DNA of 34,377 bases from Burkholderia sp. Ac-20379. GTDB lineage: Bacteria > Pseudomonadota > Gammaproteobacteria > Burkholderiales > Burkholderiaceae. The DNA lies in assembly GCF_017104645.1 (NCBI RefSeq), contig NZ_JAAGPF010000049.1, forward strand, positions 1 through 34,377, in the 5' to 3' direction. The notes under the pieces are model-generated. The model worked only from the letters and a program-made list of their open reading frames with translations, was not told the DNA's origin and made no database searches. Positions within the stretch are counted from its first letter, which is position 1, and every line of letters starts with the position of its first letter. Both the position numbers and the translations under genes were made by a program. This document shows positions 1 through 7,882 of the stretch, in pieces.

Positions 1-576
1 TAGGCGGCCGAGCCGGTCCGCCTCGGCCGCCTGCGCCTCGTTGGCGGCCGCCGCCGCGTTGCGGCGCAGGCCGCCGGCCAGGTCGATCTCCCAGCTCGCC
101 GCCGCGCCGAGCGTGTACTCGCGCTGGCTGCGGCTGTAGCCCGGGAACGTCTTCGCGAGCGAGCCGGTGGGGCTCAGTTCGCTCTGGTGCTGGTCGCTCG
201 CCGAGCCGTCGAGATCGACGGTCGGCAGCAGCTCGGCGCCGGCCGCGGACGCGGCGGCGCGCGCCTGCCGCACCCGCGCGAACGCGGCGGCCAGATCGAG
301 GTTCTGCGCCAGCGCGCGATCGACGATCGACACCAGCACCGGATCGTGGAAGCCCGTCCACCAGGTGTCGAGCGCGGCGGCCGAGGCCGACGCCGACGTC
401 GCGCCGGCCGCCGGCTGCTTCGGCGCATGTTCGAACGGCACCAGCGTATCGACCGGCGCGCGGTAATCGGGGCCAACCGCGCAGCCGGCCAGCGCGAACA
501 GCAGCGCGGCGGCGGCAGCGAACGCCGGCACGCGCGGCGGGCGCACCGCCTGCCAGGGTTTCGACGGCGACATCAT
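1..576 (-). CDS. RND efflux outer-membrane lipoprotein, NodT family (3' end outside window)
   Basis: Outer-membrane channel of a tripartite drug efflux system; only the N-terminal ~192 residues are in the window. The start ATG at 576 overlaps the pump stop codon in an ATGA arrangement, so translation is probably coupled. A signal peptide with an Ala/Leu-rich core ends in a lipobox LAGC (Cys at residue ~32), followed by AVGPDYRAP, the usual start of mature NodT/OprM-type proteins. Further on, TWWTGFHDP and LDLAAAFARVRQARA are typical of the first OEP repeat, with its long periplasmic helices. A second ATG follows directly at 573 in the same frame. Family identity is clear; the pump and adaptor upstream support the role. 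Substrate is unknown. Confidence 0.9.
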   Translation of the reverse strand, partial: MMSPSKPWQAVRPPRVPAFAAAAALLFALAGCAVGPDYRAPVDTLVPFEHAPKQPAAGATSASASAAALDTWWTGFHDPVLVSIVDRALAQNLDLAAAFARVRQARAAASAAGAELLPTVDLDGSASDQHQSELSPTGSLAKTFPGYSRSQREYTLGAAASWEIDLAGGLRRNAAAAANEAQAAEADRLGRL

Positions 577-3500
577 GCTTCCTCCTTGCGACCGAGCCAT
601 GCTTCCTTCTTCTTTTGACCGAAGCGGCGGATGAACACGTAGAACGCGGGCGTGAACAGCAGGCCGAAGCCCGTCACGCCGAGCATCCCGAACAGCACCG
701 CGGTGCCGAGCGATTGCCGCATCTCCGCGCCCGCGCCGGTGGCCACCGCCAGCGGCGCGACGCCGAGAATGAACGCGAACGAGGTCATCAGGATCGGACG
801 CAGACGCGTGCGCGCCGCATGCACGGCCGCGCCGGCCGCGTCGGATCCTTCGTCCTCCTTCTGCCGGGCGAACTCGACGATCAGGATCGCGTTCTTGGCC
901 GCCAGCCCCACCAGCACCACGAAGCCGATCTGCGCGAGGATGTCGATCGGCATGCCGCGCATCGACAGCCCCGTGACCGATGCCAGAATGCACATCGGCA
1001 CGATCAGCACGATCGCCAGCGGCAGCTTCCAGCTTTCGTACTGCGCCACCAGCACGAGGAACACGAACAGCGCGGCCGCGCCGAACACCACCAGCGTGGG
1101 CGTGCCCTTTTGCTGCTGCTGATAGGCCAGATCGGTCCATTCGAACGCGATGCCCTGCGGCAGCACGTCGTGCGCCAGTTCCTCCATGCGATGCAGTGCG
1201 GTGCCGGTGGCCACTCCCGGTGCGGCCGCGCCCTGCACTTCGGCGGCCGGATACAGGTTGAAGCGCGGCACGCGATACGGGATCGTGCGGTCCTCGAACG
1301 TCGCGACCGAGCCGATCGGCACCATCTCGCCGGCCTGGTTGCGGGTCTTGAGGCGCGCGATGTCCTCGCCGCTGTGGCGGAAGCTGCCGTCGGCCTGCAC
1401 GATCACTTCGTAGGTGCGACCGAGGTAGTTGAAGTCGTTCACGTACTGCGAGCCGAGATAGACCTGCAGCGTCGAGAACACGTCGGTGGGCGTGATGCCG
1501 AGCTTCTGCGCCTTGACGCGATCGATGTCGGCGAACACCGACGGCGACCCCGCGTTGTACAGCGTGAACACGCCGGCGAAGTGCGGATCCTTGTTGGCCG
1601 CCGCCACCAGCGATTTGGCCGCCTTCACGAGCGCATCCGGCCCGAGGCCCGCGCGATCCTCCAGCATCATCTTGAAACCGCCCGCGCTGCCGAGGCCCTG
1701 CACCGGCGGCGGCGGGATCGTCAATACGTAGGCATCCTTGATGACCGACAGGCGCTTGCGCAGGTCGGCCAGCACGGAGCCGGCGGTGACGCCCGGCAGC
1801 GAGTGGTTGTAGAGCGACGGCAGGCCGGTGAACACCGTGCCCGAGTTCGAGGCGACCGTCAGCGTGGTCGCGTCGAGCCCGACGAACGGCGCGGCGTGCT
1901 CGATGCCCTTGGTGGCGAGCGCGATGTCCGTCACCTGCCGCACCACCTTCTCGGTGCGTTCGAGCGAAGCGCCCGGCGGCAACTGGATCACCGTGATCAG
2001 ATAGCCCTGGTCCTGCTCCGGAATGAAGCCGGTGGGCGTGCGCGAGAACTCCACGCCGGCCACCGCGATCAGCGCGACGTAGATCGCGAGCATCACCGTC
2101 AGCCCGCGCACCAGCCGCCGCGTGAGGTTGCCGTAGCCGAACGAGAGCCGGTCGAAGCCGCGGTTGAAGCGCGCGAAACCGGCTTCGATCCACTGCGAGA
2201 CGCGGCCCTTCGGCGCGGCCTCGTGGCCGGGCTGATGCGACTTGAACAGCACCGCGCACAGCGCCGGACTCAGCGTCAGCGAGACGAAGCACGAGATCAC
2301 GGTGGAGGCCGCGATGGTCACCGCGAACTGCCGGAAGAACAGCCCCGAGATGCCGCTCAGGAACGCCGACGGCACGAACACCGCGCACAGCGTCAGCGCG
2401 ATCGACAGCAGCGCGCCGCCGACCTCATCCATGGTGCGGTGCGCGGCTTCCACGGCCGACATGCCCGCGCGCATGTTGCGCTCGACGTTCTCGACCACCA
2501 CGATCGCGTCGTCCACCACGATCCCCACCGCCAGCACCAGCCCGAACAGCGAGAGGTTGTTCAGCGAGATGCCGAACGTCGCGAGCACGATGAACGAGCC
2601 GAGCAGCGACACCGGAATCGCCACCACCGGAATGATGGTCGCGCGCCAGTTCTGCAGGAACACGAACACCACGCCCACCACCAGCAGGATCGCGACGAAG
2701 ATCGTCGTGATCACCTCGTCCACCGATTTGCCGATGAAGATGGTCGGGTCGTAGATGATCTGGTAATCGACGCCGGCCGGGAATGCCTTCTTGAGCCCTT
2801 CCATCGCGCCGAGCACCTCGTGCTCGACGGCCAGCGAGTTCGCGCCCGGTTCGGCGTAGATCAGCATCGCGGTCGCGTCGTCGCGATCCTTGAACGAGGT
2901 CGCGCCGTAGTCGGCCGCGCCCACCTCCACGCGCCCGATGTCGCGCAGGTGCGTGACGCGCCCCTGCGGGTCGGACTTCAGCACGATGTCGCCGAACTGC
3001 TCGGGCGTGGCGAGCCGGCCCAGCGCCTCGACGTTGATCTGATAGGCGCTGCCGCTCGCCACCGGCGGCTGATTCAGGATACCGGCCGACACCTGCACGT
3101 TCTGCGCGCGCAGCGCGGCCAGCACCTCGCTCGCGGTCAGATCGTGCGCGGCGGCGCGGTCGGGATCGATCCAGATCCGCATCGCGTATTCGCGCGCGCC
3201 CTGGATCTGCACGTCGCCCACGCCCTGCAGCCGCGCGAGCGCGTCCTTCACGTGCAGCGTCGCGTAGTTCGACAGATACAGCGTGTCGTGCGAGTGGTTC
3301 GGCGAATACAGGTGCACCGCCAGCAGGATGCTCGGCGTGGACTTGCGCACCTGCACGCCGAGCCGCTGCACGTCCTCGGGCAGGCGCGGCAGCGCGTCCT
3401 GCACGCGGTTCTGCGTCAGCATCTGCGCGACGTTCAGATCGGTGCCGATGCGGAACGTGACGGTGACCGTGAGCTGGCCGTTGCCGGTGGACTGGCTGCT

Positions 3501-3740
3501 CATGTAGAGCATGTTCTCGACGCCGTTGATCTGCTGCTCGAGCGGCGTCGCCACGGTGCGCGCGATCGTGTCGGCCGACGCGCCGGGGTACAAGGTCGTG
3601 ACCTGCACCGTGGGCGGCACGATCTCCGGATACTGCGCGACCGGCAGCACGAACATCGCGCCGAGCCCGATCAGCGTCAGGAACGCGCTGACCACCGTCG
3701 CGAAGCGCGGGCGGTCGATGAAGAAATGGGCGATTCGCAT
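573..3740 (-). CDS. RND multidrug efflux pump, inner-membrane permease (MexF/BpeF-like, HAE1 family)
   Basis: Proton-driven inner-membrane transporter of 1055 residues, the normal length for the HAE1 family. Visible hallmarks: N-terminal FFIDRPRFA before TM1, QYPEIVPPTV at the start of the first periplasmic domain, NGVENMLYMSS (residues ~72-82), and the TM4 motif GIVVDDAIVVVEN with Asp410 and Asp411, equivalent to the proton-relay Asp407/408 of AcrB. A second large periplasmic loop follows TM7 (about residues 560-870). Wording of the first 350 residues is closer to remembered MexF/BpeF sequences than to AcrB/AmrB; that is an impression, not a computed result. The gene lies 12 bp downstream of the adaptor and overlaps the outer-membrane gene by 4 bp, forming one operon. 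Substrates cannot be read from sequence. Confidence 0.95.
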   Translation of the reverse strand: MRIAHFFIDRPRFATVVSAFLTLIGLGAMFVLPVAQYPEIVPPTVQVTTLYPGASADTIARTVATPLEQQINGVENMLYMSSQSTGNGQLTVTVTFRIGTDLNVAQMLTQNRVQDALPRLPEDVQRLGVQVRKSTPSILLAVHLYSPNHSHDTLYLSNYATLHVKDALARLQGVGDVQIQGAREYAMRIWIDPDRAAAHDLTASEVLAALRAQNVQVSAGILNQPPVASGSAYQINVEALGRLATPEQFGDIVLKSDPQGRVTHLRDIGRVEVGAADYGATSFKDRDDATAMLIYAEPGANSLAVEHEVLGAMEGLKKAFPAGVDYQIIYDPTIFIGKSVDEVITTIFVAILLVVGVVFVFLQNWRATIIPVVAIPVSLLGSFIVLATFGISLNNLSLFGLVLAVGIVVDDAIVVVENVERNMRAGMSAVEAAHRTMDEVGGALLSIALTLCAVFVPSAFLSGISGLFFRQFAVTIAASTVISCFVSLTLSPALCAVLFKSHQPGHEAAPKGRVSQWIEAGFARFNRGFDRLSFGYGNLTRRLVRGLTVMLAIYVALIAVAGVEFSRTPTGFIPEQDQGYLITVIQLPPGASLERTEKVVRQVTDIALATKGIEHAAPFVGLDATTLTVASNSGTVFTGLPSLYNHSLPGVTAGSVLADLRKRLSVIKDAYVLTIPPPPVQGLGSAGGFKMMLEDRAGLGPDALVKAAKSLVAAANKDPHFAGVFTLYNAGSPSVFADIDRVKAQKLGITPTDVFSTLQVYLGSQYVNDFNYLGRTYEVIVQADGSFRHSGEDIARLKTRNQAGEMVPIGSVATFEDRTIPYRVPRFNLYPAAEVQGAAAPGVATGTALHRMEELAHDVLPQGIAFEWTDLAYQQQQKGTPTLVVFGAAALFVFLVLVAQYESWKLPLAIVLIVPMCILASVTGLSMRGMPIDILAQIGFVVLVGLAAKNAILIVEFARQKEDEGSDAAGAAVHAARTRLRPILMTSFAFILGVAPLAVATGAGAEMRQSLGTAVLFGMLGVTGFGLLFTPAFYVFIRRFGQKKKEAWLGRKEEA

Positions 3741-3752
3741 GGCCTCGCCTCC

Positions 3753-4994
3753 TTATTGCGGCTGCGCCGCATATTGGATCGCGCCGTCGTGCGGCTTCAC
3801 CTTCGAACCGGGCGCGGCGAACGGCAGGCCGTCGATGATCACGCGATCGCTGTCGGTCAGGCCCGAGCGGATCACGCGCAGGCCGCCGCGCAGGTCGCCC
3901 GTCTCGACCTGCTTGGGTACCACCGTGCCGTCGGCGGCCACGGTCAGCACCAGATGCTCGGACTGGTTCGGCAGCACGGACGCGTCGGGCACCAGCAGCG
4001 TGGGCGCCGGATGCGCGACGGCCACCCGCACGCGCGAGAACTCGCCGGGCGTGAAATGGCCGTCGGCGTTCGGCACCGTGGCGCGCGCGTGAATCGTGCC
4101 GCTCGAGCGGTCGATCGCGTTGTCGACGAAATCGAGCGTGCCCTGGCGGTCGTAGTTCGTGGAGCCGCCCGAGGCCAGCTCCACGCGGTCGGCCGGCAGG
4201 CCGGCCACGTTGCCGCGATAGCGCTGGAACGCTTCGTAGTCCGATTCGCTCATGTCGAAATCGAGGTAGATCGGATCGAGCGAGACGATCGTGGTCAGCA
4301 GCGTGGTGGGGCTGGCCGCATAGCGGCTGCCGGCGATCAGGTTGCCGACCGACACCTGATGGCGGCCGATGCGGCCCGTAAACGGCGCGACGATGCGGCA
4401 GTGGTCGAGGTCGAAGCGCGCGTCGCGCACCTGCGCGTCGGCGTCGTCGAGCGCGGCCTGCGCGGCGTGCAGCTCGGAGGTGCGCTGCTCGGTGTTCTGC
4501 TGCGTGCCGGCCTCGGCGCTCTGCAGTTGCTGCGCGCGCGTCAGCTCCTGTTTGGCCAGCACCAGCCGCGCGGCGGCCGTCTGCTGCTGCGCCTTGGCCT
4601 GCGTGTAGCGGATTTCGTAAGGCACCGAATCGATCGTGAACAGCAGATCGCCCTTGTGGACCACCGCGCCGTCGCGGAAGTGGATGCCGGTCAGCGTGCC
4701 GCCCACCTGCGCGCGCAGCTCCACCTGATCGACCGCCGAGAACTGGCCGAGAAAGCCGAGCCGCGTGTCGAGATCGCGCACCAGCGGCCGGCTGACCGTC
4801 ACCTCGTGCGGCGGCATCGGCGCGGCGCTCGCCGTGCCCGCGCCGCCCTGCTGCGCGTGATGGAACCACAACCCGCCGCCGATCACCACGATCGCGGCCG
4901 CGATCGCCACGGCCCGCGCGCGCCCCTTCGGCCCGCCGTTGCGGCCGCCGTCCACGTGCGCGCCGTCTTCGTCCAGTCTTGTCTTCGTATCCAC
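3753..4994 (-). CDS. RND efflux periplasmic adaptor (membrane fusion protein)
   Basis: Adaptor linking the pump to the outer-membrane channel. After a short basic N-terminus there is one membrane anchor (VAIAAAIVVIGGGLWF), then the barrel-sandwich half motif QVELRAQVGGTLTGIHFRDG, a coiled-coil hairpin rich in Gln/Ala, and the second lipoyl half with APFTGRIGRHQVSVGNLI. I place the start at GTG 4994 (413 residues), preceded by CAGGGTGAAGCA, rather than the upstream in-frame ATG at 5111. That ATG lies inside an operator palindrome, about 5 nt from the predicted transcript start, and the 39 extra residues look unlike any adaptor N-terminus. First gene of the efflux operon, 12 bp before the pump. 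No Cys lipobox is visible, so it is probably anchored by the helix. Confidence 0.9.
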   Translation of the reverse strand: MDTKTRLDEDGAHVDGGRNGGPKGRARAVAIAAAIVVIGGGLWFHHAQQGGAGTASAAPMPPHEVTVSRPLVRDLDTRLGFLGQFSAVDQVELRAQVGGTLTGIHFRDGAVVHKGDLLFTIDSVPYEIRYTQAKAQQQTAAARLVLAKQELTRAQQLQSAEAGTQQNTEQRTSELHAAQAALDDADAQVRDARFDLDHCRIVAPFTGRIGRHQVSVGNLIAGSRYAASPTTLLTTIVSLDPIYLDFDMSESDYEAFQRYRGNVAGLPADRVELASGGSTNYDRQGTLDFVDNAIDRSSGTIHARATVPNADGHFTPGEFSRVRVAVAHPAPTLLVPDASVLPNQSEHLVLTVAADGTVVPKQVETGDLRGGLRVIRSGLTDSDRVIIDGLPFAAPGSKVKPHDGAIQYAAQPQ

Positions 4995-5093
4995 TGCTTC
5001 ACCCTGGAAAGCGTTGCGCCCGGCATCGTGCGCAGCGCGAACGAACCGGGCGATGTCGGCGCCGCGTAACCCCACCCGGCGGCCGGCCTCATT

Positions 5094-5143
5094 TTGGATG
5101 TCTATCGACATCCAAGTTGCGTTAGATTACATGCAACATCCAA
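5094..5143. promoter_or_regulatory. Repressor-type operator cluster upstream of the efflux operon
   Basis: A perfect 9-bp inverted repeat, TTGGATGTC (5094-5102) and GACATCCAA (5107-5115) with a 4-bp spacer, lies just downstream of the predicted -10. A third half-site, ACATCCAA at 5136-5143, repeats 5108-5115 exactly 28 bp away and sits in the promoter spacer. A further inverted pair GTTGC/GCAAC (5116-5120, 5133-5137) flanks the -10. The arrangement is typical of TetR-family repression of RND operons, but no regulator gene is adjacent in this window, so the binding protein is unknown. Confidence 0.6.
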
Positions 5144-5151
5144 ATGATCAA
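5124..5151 (-). promoter_or_regulatory. Candidate sigma-70 promoter of the efflux operon
   Basis: On the minus strand TTGATC (plus coordinates 5146-5151) is separated by 16 bp from TAATCT (5124-5129). Transcription would begin near 5117, giving a leader of about 120 nt to the GTG start at 4994. It is embedded in the inverted/direct repeats described separately. Prediction by eye only. Confidence 0.5.
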
Positions 5152-5421
5152 GCGCGCCGAAATGACGAAACGCAGCGCCGGATCGCGGGAATCGGGGCAA
5201 ACCCTTGCCGGGCGGGGATCTGGGGGATTGTTCTAGGCTGTCGGCTACTGAATTCAGGCGCGACGCACAGCGGGTTTCGAGTAAAAAATCTGGAATCCGA
5301 AAGGAAAATGGAAGCTTGTCGCGGCGTGCGGGCCGGCGAAACATCTTATGAATTTAATTTTCGTCGCGTACAGTGTGGCCCGGCTTCCCGGAACCGCCGC
5401 TCCACTCCACGCTGAACATCG
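5152..5421. other. Divergent intergenic region, rest of the efflux/MFS spacer
   Basis: No gene is supported here. A weak plus-strand promoter candidate for the MFS gene is TTATGA (5346-5351), 17 bp, TACAGT (5369-5374). The stretch 5275-5360 is noticeably richer in A/T than its surroundings. No clear Shine-Dalgarno sequence precedes the ATG at 5422. Confidence 0.3.
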
Positions 5422-6711
5422 ATGTCCCGCCTTCCGCCTCATATCGCCTCGCTTCGACTCGTCATCATCTGCGGCATCCTGACGGTCTTCCCCGCGCTCT
5501 CGATCGATCTCGGCCTGCCCGGCTTCGCCAGCATCGCGACCATGTTCTCGATGCCGATCGAGCAGGTGTCGCAAACGCTGAGCTTCTTCTTTTTCAGCTT
5601 CTCGGTGTCGCCGCTGATCTACGGGCCGCTGTCGGACCGGATGGGACGCCGCCCGGTGCTGTTGTTCGCCTGCGTGGTGTATACGTTCGCGAGCGTGCTG
5701 GCCACGTTCGCGACCTCGTTCGACATGCTGCTGGTGTGCCGGCTGCTGCAAGGCACCGGCGCGGGCGCGGCCTCGGTGCTGGCGATCACGGTGATCCGCG
5801 ATCAGCGCAGCGGCGACGAGGCGCGCCAGTTGCTGTCCTACGCCGCCGTGGTGCGGATCATCGGGCCGACCACCGCGCCCACGCTCGGCAACCTGCTGCT
5901 GATGTTCGGCAATTGGCGATGGATCTACGGCTTCATGGCGCTCGGCGGCTTCCTGATGCTGCTGATCGTGGCGCGCGAGCTGCCCGAATCGTCGCATGCG
6001 AAGCTCGCGCGCGCCGGCGGGCACGGCGCGAAGCTCGGCGGCATGGACGGCCTGACGCCGTCCGAGGCCGCGCCCGCGCGCCGCTCGGTGCTGGCCGATT
6101 ACCGGCAGTTCCTGACCGACAAGGTCAGCCTGTCGTATGCGCTGATCGTGGCGCTGACGTTCTCCAGCCACTTCTCGTACATCACCGGCTCGCTGTACGT
6201 GTTCGTCGACGTGCTGCACGTATCGACCACGCTCTACGGCCTGCTGTTCGCCGTGATGGCGCTGTGTCTGATGCTCGGCTCGTTCGTCAGCGCGCGGCTC
6301 GGCAAGCACGGCGTGCCCGGCGAGCTGGTGCTGGCGGCCACGCTGGCCGTGTCGGTCGCGTCGCCGCTGACCATGCTGTCGCTCGCCGCCGGCCATCGGC
6401 TCGACGTGACCGTGCTGACGCTGCTGCTGTCGCTGAACACCACCTGCCTCGGCATCCTGACGCCGATCGCGCAGCAAGGCGCGATGGAGCGCGCCGCGCA
6501 GTTCGCCGGCACGGCCTCCGCGCTGATGAACGCGCTGATGACGGGGATGGGCGCCTGCGCGAGCTATATCGAGGGCGTGCTGCTGACGCGCTTTCCGGAA
6601 TCGCCGGCGCTCGTGATGAGCGCGCAGATGGCGCTGTGCTGCATCGGCGGCGCCGCGATTTTCCTGGTGGGGATCCTGCCGGCCGCGCAGCGGCGGCGCG
6701 CGGCAGGCTAG
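5422..6711 (+). CDS. MFS drug-resistance transporter, Bcr/CflA family
   Basis: Inner-membrane proton-coupled exporter of 429 residues with about 12 membrane segments. TM1 carries ALSIDLGLPGF, the acidic residue pattern usual in Bcr/CflA and other DHA1 drug exporters. Motif A between TM2 and TM3 reads YGPLSDRMGRRPVLL (residues ~67-80), TM4 carries RLLQGTGAGAAS, and a motif-C-like segment GPTTAPTLGNLL lies in TM5; together these mark a drug:H+ antiporter of the DHA1 group. The family includes bicyclomycin and chloramphenicol exporters; the substrate here is unknown. It is divergent from the RND efflux operon and shares its intergenic region, so joint control is possible but unproven. The C-terminus ends in basic residues just before a tandem-repeat block. 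Confidence 0.9.
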   Translation: MSRLPPHIASLRLVIICGILTVFPALSIDLGLPGFASIATMFSMPIEQVSQTLSFFFFSFSVSPLIYGPLSDRMGRRPVLLFACVVYTFASVLATFATSFDMLLVCRLLQGTGAGAASVLAITVIRDQRSGDEARQLLSYAAVVRIIGPTTAPTLGNLLLMFGNWRWIYGFMALGGFLMLLIVARELPESSHAKLARAGGHGAKLGGMDGLTPSEAAPARRSVLADYRQFLTDKVSLSYALIVALTFSSHFSYITGSLYVFVDVLHVSTTLYGLLFAVMALCLMLGSFVSARLGKHGVPGELVLAATLAVSVASPLTMLSLAAGHRLDVTVLTLLLSLNTTCLGILTPIAQQGAMERAAQFAGTASALMNALMTGMGACASYIEGVLLTRFPESPALVMSAQMALCCIGGAAIFLVGILPAAQRRRAAG

Positions 6712-6749
6712 GCGGCCGGGCCGGTTGCGCCGACCGTGAGGTCGGCTCG

Positions 6750-6882
6750 GCGCGGTTGGCGCGGTTGGCGCGGTTGGCGCGGTTGGCGCGGTTGGCGCGG
6801 TCGGTCGGCTCGGTCGGCTCGGTCGGCTCGGTCGGCTCGGTCGGCTCGGTCGGCTCGGTCGGCTCGGTCGGCTCGGTCGGCG
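6750..6882 (+). repeat. 9-bp tandem repeats (two related units) between convergent genes
   Basis: Five perfect copies of GCGCGGTTG run from 6750 to 6794, followed by one variant copy (6795-6803). The next array has eight perfect copies of CGGTCGGCT from 6802 to 6873, plus a last copy ending in CG at 6882. In the same register the two units (GCGCGGTTG and GCTCGGTCG) differ at two positions of nine, so they look like one repeat family that diverged and re-amplified. The block lies between the stop codons of the MFS gene and the SDR gene and is not inside either reading frame. The G-rich strand is plus. Confidence 0.95.
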
Positions 6883-6904
6883 CAAATTTCCCGATCTGCC
6901 GCTC

Positions 6905-7684
6905 TCAGCGGTACTTCGCGCCGCCGTCGGCGTCGATCACCACGCCGCTCAGGTAGGACGCGCGATCCGATGCGAGGAAGCTGACCAGATCGGCCATCTC
7001 CTCCGGCTCCGACGGCCGGCCGAACGGCAGCGCGTCGAGCAGCTCGCGCCAGCGCGAGGCATCGCCGAACTGCGTTTCGGCGCGGCTGCGGTAAAGCTTT
7101 TCGAGCCGCTCCGTCGCGCACGGCCCCGGGTTGATGCCGACCATGCGCACGCCGCGCCGCGTCGCATGTGCGCCCACCGCCTGCGTGAACGCCACCAGCG
7201 CGGCGTTCGCCGTGGAACCGAGGATGTAGTCGTAGCGCGGCGTCACGCCGGCCGCGCCGATCACGTTGACGATCACGCCGTGGCCGCGCTCCATCATCGC
7301 GGGCAGCACGAGCCGCGCGAAATCCATGTAGCCGAACAGCTTCAGCTCCCAACTGGCCCGCCACCGGGCGTCGTCGATCGCCTCGAGTCCGCCGCCCGGA
7401 ATCGCGCCGGCGTTGTTGACGAGAATATCGATCGGGCCGGCGGCCGCCAGCAGATCGCGGCGCGCGGCCGGATCGGACAGATCGGCCGCGCTGGCGCGCA
7501 CCGCGGCCCCGCCGGCGCCACTCGCCGCCGCGACGTCGCGCCGAGCCTGCTCGAGCGCGTCGGGGTTCGACGACACCAGATGCACGGCGCACCCTTCCTT
7601 TGCCAGCGCGATCGCGCTCGCCAGCCCGATGCCCTTCGATGCGCCCGTGATCAGCGCGGTGCGTCCTGTGATGCCGAGATCCAT
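6905..7684 (-). CDS. Short-chain dehydrogenase/reductase-like protein with atypical active site
   Basis: Rossmann-fold protein of 259 residues. The N-terminal cofactor motif ITGASKGIG (residues 12-20) and the NNAG motif (90-93) are intact, and the C-terminal part has NPGP and the closing DADGG found in beta-ketoacyl-reductase-like SDRs. The usual catalytic Tyr is present as Tyr153, but the YxxxK lysine position is Ser157 (YILGS). The Ser expected about 13 residues earlier is missing (VNVIGAAG), and the Asn of the tetrad appears to be Lys115. I recall a conserved SDR subgroup with the same ELKxFGY, NVIGAAG and YI(A/C/L)GS wording, so this is probably a real subfamily, not a damaged gene. GGAG stands 7 bp before the ATG. 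Substrate unknown; possibly not a standard dehydrogenase. Confidence 0.85.
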   Translation of the reverse strand: MDLGITGRTALITGASKGIGLASAIALAKEGCAVHLVSSNPDALEQARRDVAAASGAGGAAVRASAADLSDPAARRDLLAAAGPIDILVNNAGAIPGGGLEAIDDARWRASWELKLFGYMDFARLVLPAMMERGHGVIVNVIGAAGVTPRYDYILGSTANAALVAFTQAVGAHATRRGVRMVGINPGPCATERLEKLYRSRAETQFGDASRWRELLDALPFGRPSEPEEMADLVSFLASDRASYLSGVVIDADGGAKYR

Positions 7685-7882
7685 GAGGGTGTCTCCAATC
7701 CGTGTCGTCGGGGGGAAAGCGAGCGTGCTCCGGCAGCAGGAACGTCGCCGGGCTGCTCACGTTTCAGGTCGCCGAGGATGGTAGCAGTGCGGCGTAAAGC
7801 GGGCTGGCGGCCGGAAAATGGCCGCGATTCGAAGAGGGGTATCGGCATGACGGGCGGTCTCGTGGGCGGGTTCGAGGCACTG
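7685..7882. other. Intergenic spacer before the SDR gene
   Basis: No gene is supported. On the minus strand CGGCCATTTTCCGGCCG (centred near 7819) is a short inverted repeat that might end transcription of the upstream NAD(P)-binding gene. It has no U-tract, so this is only a suggestion. Confidence 0.25.

Noticed and set aside
615-5069. A 1484-codon open frame on the plus strand
   Set aside because: It is antisense to the RND pump and adaptor, extremely rich in Arg/His/Glu, with no domain; it arises from GC3 bias of the real genes.
6750-6882. CRISPR array
   Set aside because: Units are only 9 bp, adjoining, with no unique spacers; it is a minisatellite.
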